Shown in pieces: positions 36,001-47,993 of a stretch of DNA of 64,000 bases. Every line of letters starts with the position of its first letter. Positions within the stretch are counted from its first letter, which is position 1. The notes under the pieces are model-generated. The model ran no database searches. It was not told where the DNA came from and was given only the letters and a program-made list of their open reading frames with translations. The translations under genes were made by a program, and so were the position numbers. The stretch spans positions 8,968,723 to 9,032,722 of the forward strand of contig OW285197.1 in NCBI GenBank assembly GCA_935421135.1. The letters are read 5' to 3'. This DNA is from Bugulina stolonifera (Eukaryota; Bryozoa; Gymnolaemata; Cheilostomatida; Bugulidae).

Positions 36001-38574
36001 TTTAGCTTTCTTTTTCTGACAATGTACTACCAGGTACTTGCACATGTATATGCAATTATGGTTGTCAAAATAATGATTTAACAAGCATTTATTATAATTA
36101 CTCGATACATTACTGTATATGAATAACTCCAATGAAGCTATCTGTTGTCCACCAAATACTAGCTATCATTTATTTAGTCAAACACTGGTTGCCATGAGAA
36201 AAACTTACACGTATATTCACTGGCATTACCATACGTGTACATTAATGGTATTCAGTAATGTTCTCACAATATAGAACACACAATGTATGTAAGTAATTGC
36301 ATGTTTACCAGGTTCAGGTTAGGTTCAAAGTAATACTTCACTGGATTAGCGCAATGACTATGATTGATAGAATTAATGAAGTGTATCGGATTAAATGGGA
36401 GAAAACAAGCTGAACTATCAGATTTGATCTGTTAAATGAGTCTTCTGCCATTATGTGTTCAGACTATTGAAACAGACTAATACTACTTCCTGCTGGCCGC
36501 AGATAATACTTGTAAGAGCAGTGCAATCTACACATATCAGGGCCTCTTTACCAGATTGACTTCATGATCTATTTAAATAGAAATTGAGAAATTCATGATT
36601 AGCCAAGCCAATTAGGTGCTCTAATACCATTTATTGGCTTTGCTTTCTTTTATTTCTCTCCACACACTGTTTGCAATAGTCTAGATTGTCTTCAGCAGAC
36701 TTAATATTTTGTGATGCAGTCTTAATCACAGATATAATAAGGGATTAGATTCAATCTAGCTGGAAATTAATAGAGTGTAGGTCTCTAAAGTGTAGGTTCC
36801 TTCCTGTAAATGAGAAATTATAAATGGAAATCTACTTCAATTGTTGGTTATAAGCCTTCCTGTATTTGAGCAATACAGGAAAGTATTATGGTAAATTACT
36901 ATCCATTGCACACCAGATTAATTCGTTGAGATATTAGGCAAAGCATGCTCTTTGCTATCATGTATGCTACGTGAATATTAGAAATTACATAATTTTTGAT
37001 AATGCCTTGGGGCTACCATTTCAAAATAAATTGTTGTTGAATTGCAATTTCAACTTCCAAAGATTCGCTTTTGTTCTACTCTTGTCACACATTCCTAGTT
37101 ACTGCAAATAAAGCGACATCACATAAGATCCCATGATTATTTTAGACACATAATAAATTTTACATGCATACGCAAGTACATGTACATGATTGTATTACAC
37201 ATACATAAACAAGGTCTCAACACCACGTCATGCAAATGATATTGATATTTCTTTTGCAGCTCTACTCGACAGAATACCTGAGTTTCAATATTGGTATATT
37301 TGACGATAGAATCCATGGGCATAATGTGGCATGCAGTGTCTGTCACGCACCGAGATCTGCCAAGGTAATAGCAGCAGTAGTAGTTTACTAACCTATCTAT
37401 CGAATGTTTGGATTCATGTGTTTTGTTCAAAGAAACATTATATTTTTTACTTCTCTTAGAAGTTATGCCACTTGTCAAGCCTTAGAGTTGAATTGTTTTT
37501 GCGATCAAGTTGGAAATAGACTTATTTTGTTTATAATATTCTTGTGAGTAACAACTTAGAATCAATTAGTCAGTGTGTACAGTATTCTCATTTCCAATAC
37601 CTCTGTTTCCATTGATAGAGTTATCAGTACATCCACAATAAAGTTAATATTTATGGTTACATATTTATATAGTAATTAACATAATATGTATATTATAATA
37701 TATGTACGTGTGTATAAGGGCTGTTTATAAACTGGAGACAATTACAACAGGAAGCATTTGTGAACAGAATTATGCTTAGTTGTACAATCATGTATCTTAT
37801 TGACTTTTTGCCCAATTAAATTCTTGTAGACAATGATACCAGCAAAGAGGACGTGTCCTATTGGCTGGACAAGAGAGTATGAGGGATACTTGATGAGTAG
37901 CTATGTAGCTGACATGAAGATGACATATCAGTGTGTAGATGCTAACCCTGACGTCATCAGTGGTAGGTCATCACTTACCCAATAATATACTCATGATTCG
38001 GCAACCACTGTATTTATTTGTAAGCAAATTGTGTGCATATACTAGCAGGAAAAGGAAAGATTTTCGAAAAGATTTAACCTTAGTGACTTTCTCAAAAGAC
38101 CAAAGTTATCTTTTAATAACAATTGTCACACAAGATATAACTGTTCAATCCCATGGTGCATTGTTTGTGGCACTAACTCATATTTTCCACGAAGTTGGAA
38201 AGATGAGACAACTCCAACAAAAAATCTCACATTCTTGGGTCGACGGTTTTTTAAACGGGCAGATTTGACTGTTTTTACGACAATAGTATAATTTTGGATT
38301 GCGTGTTGTACATATACGTTAACTCATGTATTGGTTTGATCTTCTGCGCAGTTTACAATATTAACTACCTGGAAAAAATATTAGTTTGAGAATCAAAGCA
38401 ATAATAAAGAATTGTAATTATCTACCCTTGTAATGTTGTTCAGGTACCCAGAACGTGACCGGTGGAGCAGGGTTGTACTTTGTCTCAGGATTTTGTGGAC
38501 AATGGGGTGGACTATCGCACTGCCCGACCTATCGCAACGCTAAAGAACTTACCTGTGTTGTCTGTACTAAGTAG
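33008..38574 (+). CDS. Type II membrane protein with short-chain collagen C4-like (spongin-type) domain
   Basis: Six exons (33008-33108, 34200-34507, 35360-35487, 37260-37364, 37830-37962, 38444-38574) join in frame to 301 aa. An acidic/serine-rich cytoplasmic N-terminus (1-42) precedes one membrane segment at about 44-67 (YIAVPIILSIIALS...), then a short stalk with heptad-like leucines (70-91), then a domain from about 117 to the end. Hallmarks are STYIHWGKKTC, ADYLCMP, VACSVC, MIPAKRTCPIGWTREYEGYLMS and ELTCVVC, which resemble C-terminal domains called short-chain collagen C4-like in sponges and some other invertebrates. The Gly-X-Y tract that often precedes this domain is absent. It is probably a secreted-side adhesion or matrix protein, but its ligand is unknown. 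AATAAA lies at 38696-38701. Confidence 0.88.
33366..33888. mobile_element. MITE with CCCTAAAAGCAGA terminal inverted repeats and TA target duplication
   Basis: The left end CCCTAAAAGCAGAAATATTT (33366-33385) and the right end ...TATCTGCTTTTAGGG (to 33888) are inverted repeats. TA flanks both ends (33364-33365, 33889-33890), as for Tc1/mariner-type insertions. The 523-bp interior carries several 'gcgagttt' and 'gcgaaatt' motifs and no transposase. It sits in intron 1 of the C4-like gene. Confidence 0.82.
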
Positions 38575-39916
38575 ATTACCAATACATGATATCACTAGCT
38601 ACTAGTGGGAGTTTCTTAAATCAAAATTTAAAAAAATACTGAAAGTATTGCAGAAAAGCCTATCTGTATACAGCTTAACATACATGTATTATTGTAATAA
38701 AAAATTAATAATTATGACACATACTCTTATTATAGCAATTATATTATTTTAATTAGTGTGAAACATGCTACATTTATGATAGGCCTCTCGTTTGATTATG
38801 TATAATTCTGGCCCTCGACTACAATGAAAATGTTTGGTATCAAATGTTATGTTTTGTTATGTTGTATGCAAATATTTTTATAGAGATTTTGGAAATAAAA
38901 ATGCGTTTTCACAAGATTTCTATGTACATATCTTGAATTGGTGACTGGTCTAACATCATTCTTGTGACCTATTTGAATCTTTAGATTTTTCTTCTGATTA
39001 GCATGATTGTGGAATGCTCTGATTCGGTAGCAATGAATGCTGAAGCAACCCACAAAATAGTTGCATGTTGACTCAAGTACATAATTAGTTGTCTTCTCTT
39101 TCTTCTTCCATTCTGCTTTTCAACAACTACATTGCCATACATATTTTAAAGAGCACAACTCCTAAATATTAGATTTGGGCTTGCAGTTGTACTAGCAAAC
39201 TGACTAATTACTTACTGCAATTACTTACTAGTATTAATGAACCGTCTGCATACACTGTGTCTATTATAGAAAGTTGATCAGAAAATAATGTCTTACATCT
39301 ATGTTACACTGCAAAGTAAGCAACCGTGGCCTAGAATTTGGTGCTCTAGACTTTCATGTAGGAGATATCAGTTTTATTCCAATACAGTCATTTGTGATGT
39401 TATAAAGAGCATCCTTAGCCCTCGTTCTCTACCCCAAATTAAAAGAGTACTGATCTCTTCAGCGCTTAGATTTCTTGCCAGGGATCAATTATGGACAATT
39501 CTTACACAATAATGTTGTACAATCTGAGCAAAAGTGAAGTTTCAAAGTCTCCTGGAGTACACTCTAATGATTTAAGAGTTGTGACCTACATGTATATCAA
39601 ATATGAATTTCCCTAATAGAAATTGCAATTACACAATTTCACACTGCTCGAGTATTACTTTGTACATCAGGTACACAAGAACTTACATCATAACAGCTTC
39701 TATTAAAAATAATGATATTCTCAACATTGCTAAATTACAAATACTCTGTTATTTGGTTGACATTTAAAAACCATTCAATAATAGATACTTAGAATATTTT
39801 ACATATTAAATAACTTATTTTCAAAGAAAACTAATAATAAAAATATTACAAGTATTGCAGTAGAAAGAAAAAGGGTAACTTTTGCTGGACAATTAAATTA
39901 AAGTAATAAAATTAAA
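38575..39916. other. Intergenic between the C4-like and TPR genes
   Basis: 3' UTR of the C4-like gene (poly(A) signal at 38696), a degenerate SINE copy at 39302-39425, and the probable promoter of the TPR gene. The open frame at 39288-39512 is SINE-derived. Confidence 0.5.
39302..39425 (+). mobile_element. Degenerate third copy of the NRF-intron SINE family
   Basis: 'gcaaccgtggcctaga' matches the SINE start GCAGCCGTGGCCTAGT, 'agactttcatgtaggaga' matches 'gaactttcatgctgaagg', and 'aagagcatcctta' matches 'aagagcatctagc'. The B box is destroyed (gttttattcca). It is older than the two intronic copies. Confidence 0.5.
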
Positions 39917-42900
39917 ATGGTTGATAGATTACTAGAAGAGCCTTTAAGAGGATTGTCATTATTGAAGAAGCGTTATGGAAGTAAGGCTACAAATAAAGAA
40001 ATAGCGCTGGCGCTGACAGAAGTTGGCCATACTTACACCGATGTAGCTATTCCACACCTGGCTCTGCCATATTTTAAGGAAGCGTTAAAAATGAGCATCT
40101 GTAGTGAAGGAAGAGAAGCTAGTAAGAGCATATTTGTGGCAGAAGCTTATAGCAACGTGGGAGCAGTATTAACCGAGCTAAACAGCTATCAGTCTGCGAC
40201 TGAACATTTAGGAAATGCTCTAAGAGTGTACCAAGCTGCTCAACGGTGCAATCTACAGGAGCTGAATGATGAAATTGCGAGAATGTACAATCTAATTGGA
40301 GTCTTGATGAGAAAGAAGTGCCAGTTCAAAGCATCCCACTCGTTTCATGTGAAAGCCTTGGCTCTGCTCCATCTGGAACACGGCACAGAAATAATAGCTC
40401 AGGACGAGCTGGCAATCACTTATAAGAATCTGGGTGAGCTTTTTATGGCACAGTGCCAGTTTAGAAAAGCTGTTAACAACTTTGTTACTTCAATTAAATA
40501 TTTCCTTGAACTGGCTAATATTCCAAGTGGTTTTCCTCTTCACCATCTACCAGACATAATGGAAGTTTATACCAAACTATCAAGAGTTTATAGTAAATTA
40601 ATTCATTATGAAGAAGCTCAGGATATGCTTGAGCAAGTAGTCGAAGTAATCAATGAACTCATAGAAGGAGAAAATCATTGGGTTCGGGCTTGTGTGCAAT
40701 CATGTTCTGGTGAGTTGTGTCAAGATCGGGGGCTTATGGCTGCGGCACAGATGTCTTATGAAGATGCTAAAGATATGCTGGCATCTTATTATGGATCTGA
40801 AGAATGCAGTTTTCCAAAACTAGCTGAGGCAAACATTTTACTTGCAGATATTTCGGCCTCTATCTGCGACATAGATGCTGCCGAAAACTACTACATACAA
40901 GCTCTGGCTATCATGGAAGATATTTACGGTAATTGCTCTACTAACCTTGACATAGCTAAAGTGCATAATTGCCTAGGGTCATTCTACCTTCAAATAGGAA
41001 ATTTTAATAAAGCATTAGTTCATCATGACAAAGCTATGACGATACTAAAGACAACCCTGGGTAAGAATGGGAAGCATACGCACATTGCAGACACTTACGA
41101 CTTGATTGGTAAAGTTTATACTGAGTTGGGAGACTATGCAACATCTTGTGGTTATCACAGTAAGTCCTACGACATGAATATAGATCTGTATGATAATGAA
41201 TTGTCTGAGGCTTTGGTAGAAAATTACATTAACAAAGGCAATGCTCATCTCGGGAAAGGAAATTGTAAATATGCTCTAGAAATTTACACCAAAGCCAAGG
41301 AAGCGATGAAACCCCTGTATGAAGGAATCAATCCTCATCCGGTGTATATAAAAATTCATGTAAAATTAGCAGCTGTCAAAAGGCGGCAGCGATGTTACGA
41401 TGCATCTAACAAAGAATGCGATAAAGCGCTTAGTATTGTGTCAGCAGTTTACGCATCTAAAGAAAATATTAATGCAGCCAGAATATATATGTGCCAAGGA
41501 GATTTAAAATTTAGCTATGAAAATTACTATGATGCGCAGGTGAGTTATACTCGTGCAGCAGATATTGTGAATGACGTAGTGTCGAAAAATTATCACTCGC
41601 ACTCTGACTTAGCTAGGATCATCACTGCAATAGGGCGTACATATCATATGCAATACAACTTTGAAAAAGCTATTGAAGAGTACGACAGAGCTGCGAGAAT
41701 TTTAATCAGAATAGGCCTAAACAATAACCCTGAAATGGCGTTGATTCACTCATACACTGGTGACGCGTATGCCGGAGCTGGAAACCTTACATCTGCCTTA
41801 AACATGTATTTAAAAGCATTGAAGATCCGTGAAAAAGTATATAGTGAATTCCGACACAGAATTGATATTGCCGAAAATCTACATGACGTCGGGGTATCAT
41901 ACTACAATATTGGATTACATAATGATGCGCTGTCGTACTTGGCTGACGCCGTAGTGTGCAAACAGCGTATTTATGGTTATGAACCTCATATAGCAGTAGC
42001 ACTGAGTTATGACGCCATTGGTGATGTACACCATAGCAAGGGAGATTTTATAAAAGCACTAAAATATTATAAAAGAAGTGTAAAAATGAGACAAGACATC
42101 CATTGCAATAACTATCAATGCATTGATGTGGCTGATGGCTATCGCCTTCTGGCAAAAGCTCATACAGGATTAAAAGAATATAAGTGTGCGTTAGAGCTGC
42201 AGAACAAGTCACTTGAGATATACAAATGGGTTATCTATGACCCAATAGCTGTTGCAAAATATGCTGAATGCCTAGAAGAAATGGCGTGCACCTTAGGAGA
42301 ACAGGGAGAGTGGTATCAAGCTCGGGCTCGTCTGCAAGAGGCTTTTGAAGTTGGCAAAACAGCCGCAGAAAAATTAAAACAAAAATTCTTTGAAAATGAG
42401 AAATGTGACTACTATGACTTGAGTCCCGAATTGTTGGCTACAGTTTATGCAAAAGCAGTTCTAAAACATCATAAAATCATAACTACACAGATTAAGGCTC
42501 GAGTCCATTTCAAGCTTGGGCGAGCTTATTTTCTTGACAGCATGCGACTAGTCTATGCTGGACTGAATAGAAACATAAGATGCAACAAGTTGAAAGAGGC
42601 TTTGTGTCAGCTCAAGGAGTCACTTTGTTTATTGCTAACAATCCATGGTTCCGATTGTAACCACATAGATCTAGCAGACACACATGGCTATCTTGGACGT
42701 GTATACTTACAGATGTCTATGGAGGCACTACATAACGATAACTATGACTCGGCTATGAACCATTTGCACGAGTCACTGATAATGAGAAAAGAACTTTTTT
42801 CCATAAATCTTAGTAGAGTTGATATCGCTGTAGGGCACAGTGAGATTGGCCATATACATTGCTTACGTAAGGAGTATGTAGAAGGTAAAGAGCACTGCAG

Positions 42901-43210
42901 ACTGGCCTTTGAAATGTTAAAGAACATCTATGGAGAGTGTTCAGATAGATTAGAGATGGCACATGTTCATGAAAATATGGGTCTCATCTACCGCGATCAA
43001 AAGGATTTCAAGACAGCTCTGCAGCAATTTAAAATAGCTTATAACATCAAATGTAAAATTTATGGACACTTTCTTAAGTTCAATGCCGAGCTGGCAAACA
43101 TCAACGCCTACCTTGCAGACGTTTACAGATGCCTGGGCAATAAGGGTTGCAGTCTCAAACACCACGCTATCGTAAACAAGATAACTTATCCATCAGCAAA
43201 AGAAGAATAA
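39917..43210 (+). CDS. Large intronless tetratricopeptide-repeat protein (kinesin-light-chain-like TPRs)
   Basis: One uninterrupted 1097-aa frame starts at the ATG at 39917 and ends at TAA 43208-43210. From about residue 20 to the end it is almost wholly TPRs of about 42 residues, as in kinesin light chain, nephrocystin-3 and FEM-1/LGN-like proteins: repeated A..Y..IG..Y...G.Y..AL..Y.KAL.I....YG. Examples are DIAKVHNCLGSFYLQIG and EMAHVHENMGLIYRDQKD. There is no signal peptide, membrane segment or enzymatic domain, so it is probably a cytoplasmic scaffold; partners cannot be read from sequence. Lack of introns contrasts with all the neighbours and suggests a retrogene or a lineage-specific single-exon family. 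AATAAA is at 43311-43316. The frame is intact with no stops, so it appears functional. Confidence 0.95.
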   Translation: MVDRLLEEPLRGLSLLKKRYGSKATNKEIALALTEVGHTYTDVAIPHLALPYFKEALKMSICSEGREASKSIFVAEAYSNVGAVLTELNSYQSATEHLGNALRVYQAAQRCNLQELNDEIARMYNLIGVLMRKKCQFKASHSFHVKALALLHLEHGTEIIAQDELAITYKNLGELFMAQCQFRKAVNNFVTSIKYFLELANIPSGFPLHHLPDIMEVYTKLSRVYSKLIHYEEAQDMLEQVVEVINELIEGENHWVRACVQSCSGELCQDRGLMAAAQMSYEDAKDMLASYYGSEECSFPKLAEANILLADISASICDIDAAENYYIQALAIMEDIYGNCSTNLDIAKVHNCLGSFYLQIGNFNKALVHHDKAMTILKTTLGKNGKHTHIADTYDLIGKVYTELGDYATSCGYHSKSYDMNIDLYDNELSEALVENYINKGNAHLGKGNCKYALEIYTKAKEAMKPLYEGINPHPVYIKIHVKLAAVKRRQRCYDASNKECDKALSIVSAVYASKENINAARIYMCQGDLKFSYENYYDAQVSYTRAADIVNDVVSKNYHSHSDLARIITAIGRTYHMQYNFEKAIEEYDRAARILIRIGLNNNPEMALIHSYTGDAYAGAGNLTSALNMYLKALKIREKVYSEFRHRIDIAENLHDVGVSYYNIGLHNDALSYLADAVVCKQRIYGYEPHIAVALSYDAIGDVHHSKGDFIKALKYYKRSVKMRQDIHCNNYQCIDVADGYRLLAKAHTGLKEYKCALELQNKSLEIYKWVIYDPIAVAKYAECLEEMACTLGEQGEWYQARARLQEAFEVGKTAAEKLKQKFFENEKCDYYDLSPELLATVYAKAVLKHHKIITTQIKARVHFKLGRAYFLDSMRLVYAGLNRNIRCNKLKEALCQLKESLCLLLTIHGSDCNHIDLADTHGYLGRVYLQMSMEALHNDNYDSAMNHLHESLIMRKELFSINLSRVDIAVGHSEIGHIHCLRKEYVEGKEHCRLAFEMLKNIYGECSDRLEMAHVHENMGLIYRDQKDFKTALQQFKIAYNIKCKIYGHFLKFNAELANINAYLADVYRCLGNKGCSLKHHAIVNKITYPSAKEE

Positions 43211-43992
43211 CAGAGATACCCACAAAGCAGCTCCAAGCAAATTGCACACCAAGGTGTTAGGCATTGGTTTTAATGTATTGCAAGAAGCAAGATTTATTTC
43301 ATATTTTACAAATAAAGCAAAATCGATGAAAATAATAGCTTGTACATACATCAGTTTGTTAAGGTTGTTGGCTAATTGAAACCCTACAAATGTAAAAAAC
43401 AGCAGTTTTATGCTGTCGTTGTTGTAGTAAAAGCATTACTATATTAACAACTCTGGTGTGGTATTTTGCATTCTTTAATTTTCCATTCTGATATTCAAAC
43501 AGGCTAGTGGTACGCCAATTGCTTCTACACTCTGACTACTAGTAATCTAATAGCATTAACTAAATTTGCACGCTTCTTAAATGGAGCTAGTGCAGTGGTT
43601 TTAACTCTTGCTAATAGTGAAATCTTTGGATTTTCATTTCATCTGGTACAAGGTGAAATTTTCCATCCTAGAAAGAGCTATAATTGTCATACTGAAAAGA
43701 GCTACAAGTTAAATACAAAACAATTCCATAATAATGACTGTCCCAAGAGTGCAGCAGCATATAAATTTTTTCCTGTAAAGCTCCAAAATACTGCAGAAGA
43801 AAACATGAAAGATCAGAAAGGATGGTGTAATGTAAAATAAATTCATTGCAAAACTTGGTAGTAAGTCCATAACTTATTTTCTGTAGTGTTGAGCATAACA
43901 TTTTACTTAATGTATTTAGTGCATACTTTCTTGAGATAGAGCACATCATTGCATTGATATTTATCCGAGAATTTCTGAGTACTGAGTACAGA
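43211..43992. other. Intergenic between the TPR and Ig-like genes
   Basis: 3' UTR of the TPR gene with its poly(A) signal at 43311. The 81-codon open frame at 43595-43840 (+) has no motif. The promoter of the Ig-like gene is expected near 43900 but shows no recognised element. Confidence 0.4.
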
Positions 43993-46900
43993 ATGCTTGT
44001 TCTGACCTTAGTAACTGTAAGTCTAATTTATTCAACTATTGCATCACTTGAATTCAAGTGGATTCTAGGTCAATCTCTAAAAAATAAGTACACAGGAGAA
44101 GATTACTCCGCAAGTTGTGGACTGGATATAAATGAGACCATCACAATAAGCAAGGTTGCGTTTTACCTTTCGGCTAACATCACCACAGATTTCTCTTCAA
44201 CACATACTTCAATGATAGGATCATGCAGTTTCATTGCAGACTTGTGGGTCCCACGCCAGATCAGTAAAAGTTCAGAAGTTGGTAAGATACAGTGTCCAAA
44301 TGGAGAGACAGATGGCCTCATCTCCTATATTAATATAACATTGAACTTGAGTTTGGTTAGTAGACATCTACTGTGTGAATACTCAATGCTGGAGAGAAAC
44401 CAGAGTTATACGGGCTCCTTACTCTTCGATTTCATAAGGAGTAAGTGTACCACAATAATGATGCATCTATATTATGCTTGGGGAGGTTTAAGTTGAGCTG
44501 ATGTCAATCATAAATTCTTTTTTTTTAATAAATTTGTAGAAACTGATTTATTTGCTTTTCAATCCTACCATTATTAAACGCTTTTTAAATAACACTATAA
44601 TAACACTTTCGTTTATTAATGTATTCAGCACCACCTTCTTCTCTCAGGATGGACCTGTTCCCAACTGAAAGACATGTCATAGAAGGACAACCACTTATAA
44701 TCCAGTGTATTGCTACAACAGCAGAACCAGAGTCTAGATATACTTACGGTAAAATTAACGCTCTTACTCTGTTTACATTATACCGCCAAAGTAAGGTTTA
44801 ATTAAAAACACAGCTCTACATGATTGTCCTTTTTAAATACGATGTGGCTTCGCATAGATTTTTGTTGTCTGACATCGCAAATGTTCAAAAATCAATGAGA
44901 AGGAACAAAGCCTCAATATCATATTTTATTAAAATAGGATATTTATTGTACATACATGTATCTATGGTGCTAGTACAAGTGCTTTCCTATCTATGTAATG
45001 CTAGCAGTAATTCATGAATTTTAGAGGTTACAATCGAAGGTGTATCTCACTCATTTACCATTGCTAGTAATTCGACTGAATCTGTAGTCTATACTCCAAT
45101 AGCAGCAGCCCGAGCAGGATTCACCGTTTCCTGTACTGATACCGAGCATCGTGACTGGCCAAAACAAGATGATATTTCTGCGACATCGCAAATCATCTAC
45201 CCATTCTGTGAGTGTGAAAGTACATGACTTGTGTGCATTTTAATGTATTTTTCACTTTTATCTCCTTTAGTGGCATCCCTGTGATGCTGTAATAACTCAC
45301 CCAGACGTAATTTATTTTCACGACTCAAGCCTAACTTGGAAATACCAAGTAGTGCTTCAGATTTGAAAGCTATTACATTCTCTCGAATTCTACATATTTC
45401 ACTGAAGTAATGCACTAGAATATCCAGGAAGGAATAAATTTATGCACTATATGTAATATTATATTCGTATGTTAGAATATCACTTGATTCTTCATGATCT
45501 ACAATCTACAATACCATTGGTATAGCAGTAGTTTGAATGGGTTTGAACATGAACTATCATAACCACAGTAAAGAAATCTAAACCGCTAAATGCCGGTATT
45601 TTATTTACATTTAATATCGCCAATGCAAGTTTTTAGAATATTTTTTCCCGAAATGCCATAATTTTACACTCAACCAAGCTAAATTTACTTAAAGTCAGAG
45701 TGAAAAACTTCCCACTCTTTGATAACAGTAATTTATTTCTGAGTCACACCAGCTCTACGATTGGACGTAATGAAAATTAACTAATGGACTTGTTAAAACG
45801 TTCTGATCAATGCTAACACATTTAGAGACTATAATTATCTTGTTGGAACATGATGTCCAGCAAAAGAACTGTTTGCCTTATTTTAACATCATGAAATAGA
45901 TTCGTTCAATGATCTGATCTAACATCCTGATTCCAGTTTTTCCACTACATATTTGTTTCTATTGTGCATCTAAAAATAGATTATGAAGCAGACACAACTC
46001 TATATCTCTCTACTGGAACTAGTCAGGAGTTAGATTGTGACATCACTAGGCAGTTCATAGATAATGTTGACTTGTCATATTCTTGGGCTATCAACGGATC
46101 GAACCCAGTTATTGACACTGGGAGTTCTATCAATGTGACCGATACAGGGAAACATGGAATCACAGAAATAATGGAAATTAAATGTGATGTCACACTCTCT
46201 GAGGCAGAAGGTAAGAACCCACACATCACAAAATTTCACCAACCGATAAATGTTGAAACGTCTACCTAGATCACGCACCTAATAATACATGTAGTACTTC
46301 AGCAACCCACAATTACATGACAGGTAGTGGTGGAGTGGCATCCTATTTGAAGTTAATAAATACTCGTATGCTCCCTTTGTTAGGTGAATGGTGCTGCATA
46401 ATTAAAACCTGGAGAATTTATTGGGAGCAACGATCAAATGAAAATACTGGGCATACCCATGAATCTACTGGTCTTGGTAAAGTATTGTGTCAAACCCTTA
46501 CGCTATGCTTATATACCAATAACACAAATGACTTGCTATTAAATATACTACATGCACATCGTACATGTACTTGTAAATGTACATGAAGATAAAACATACA
46601 AGACTGAGCAGTAAATAGAATAGCCTGGAAAAAGAGACGTTGTCTTCTACATAAGTAATCCCCAACACGGTTGCCCCCTACAGCCTGCAGGATGCTCATA
46701 GTGTAATACTGTTCATCACTAACTGTAACTAACTGGCAACTCATTTTATGCCTTTAAAATTATATGGAGATTTGCACCCTGCTCATCTAATGATTGTGAC
46801 TGAGGTTTTGGAAAACCTAAAAATTTCAGAATCCGACATGACTGTATATTATTCCCGTGATTAACATCACCTTGTTATAGCCTAAAAGGTGATTACCATT

Positions 46901-47683
46901 TCATTGGATGCTTTTTATCTTTACACTGAGTCATGATGTTGAGATCACAGTGAGACTATTTCCTGTTTTAGGTGCATTTCTTGAAGGTATTCCAATTCAG
47001 TACTGGATTATTTCGGGTGTGGCTATAAGCGTCGTATTTGCTACCATTCATTTCAGTAGACTACTAAGAGAAAGAGGTATGTGTATGTCACGGCATGATC
47101 TTAAAGTCTTTCAAAAATTTGTACAGTCATGATAGATGTACATGTAATATTTATATAAGGCATATTGCATGTACGTAAGATATTTTACATAAATATATAA
47201 ATTGCTAATCGGCATGCATACATGTAAAATTTGTATGGTAAAAAATCAAACTTTTGCAATTAAATTTCACTAAATTTGTAATAGATTTCTCTGTATTGTA
47301 AAGGTAAAGAATGTTTCGGTCCAGTAAAGCATTCGACTACGGAGTTGAAAACTGATGTTTTAGAGATAGCTGATAATGCACATAATGAAATTACTGGTGA
47401 TCAACAGGATTCCAAAGAAGATAGAGCAGAGAAAATCAGAACTTCCCAACCGCAATTATATTTTGATGAAATTGTTGAGCCGAAGATTAGAGATCCGGAG
47501 AATGAGAGTAGTGCAATAGAAACAACTCTAGAGGAACTACATGTATCATTAACTAAGCCATCCTCAAAACAGTCTGCGTTGGCCAAAGCTGAGAGGAAAA
47601 CTTCTAGTGTAAACTCTAATGGAACTGCATCTTCAGCGCTAAAGAAGGCAAAACACAAAAAGAGCACCAGAAGAAAGAAATAA
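43993..47683 (+). CDS. Immunoglobulin-like single-pass cell-surface receptor
   Basis: Six exons (43993-44440, 44629-44748, 45025-45207, 45980-46210, 46972-47076, 47304-47683) all meet in phase 1, the usual phase for Ig-domain genes, giving 488 aa. A signal peptide (MLVLTLVTVSLIYSTIAS) is followed by an extracellular region to about residue 330 with many N-glycosylation sequons (NITT, NQSY, NITL, NGSN). It includes segments with Ig-like C...W...C spacing: one Ig-like unit in exons 2-3 (LIIQC...FTVSC) and one in exon 4 (LDCD...YSWAI...IKCDV). Exon 5 encodes the membrane segment (WIISGVAISVVFATIHF). The cytoplasmic tail is charged and ends in a lysine/arginine-rich cluster. Ligand unknown; adhesion or recognition is inferred. 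The ATG at 43993 was chosen because it starts the signal peptide. AATAAA is at 47778-47783. Confidence 0.85.
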
Positions 47684-47959
47684 ATAGCATTATTGCGCTT
47701 CAATAACATGATGTAGTCTAATAACCAAGCTCAAACCATGTGCAATGTATAGTAGGAATGCATCTAATGCTGCTAGCAATAAAAAAATAAGCATTCTGAA
47801 AATTACAGGCGTTAATGTTAAAGGTGTATTGTTAATTAGCTAATATATTATACAAGACAATCTTTCTATTAAGCCTACCAAATTGTTTGTTGCTGATAAG
47901 ATAGTGACTATCACAAAAGAAAGACAGTTTTCATTTGATTGAAACATTTTCTACAGTCT

Positions 47960-47993
47960 ACCTATAGCAACTGTTTATAATGTTGCTATAGGT
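47960..47993. repeat. Perfect 12-bp hairpin
   Basis: acctatagcaac (47960-47971) and gttgctataggt (47982-47993) are perfect reverse complements around a 10-nt loop. It lies about 280 bp after the Ig-like gene stop. Confidence 0.85.

Noticed and set aside
41045..43165. Minus-strand open frames inside the TPR gene
   Set aside because: Antisense shadows of an intact 1097-codon gene on the plus strand.
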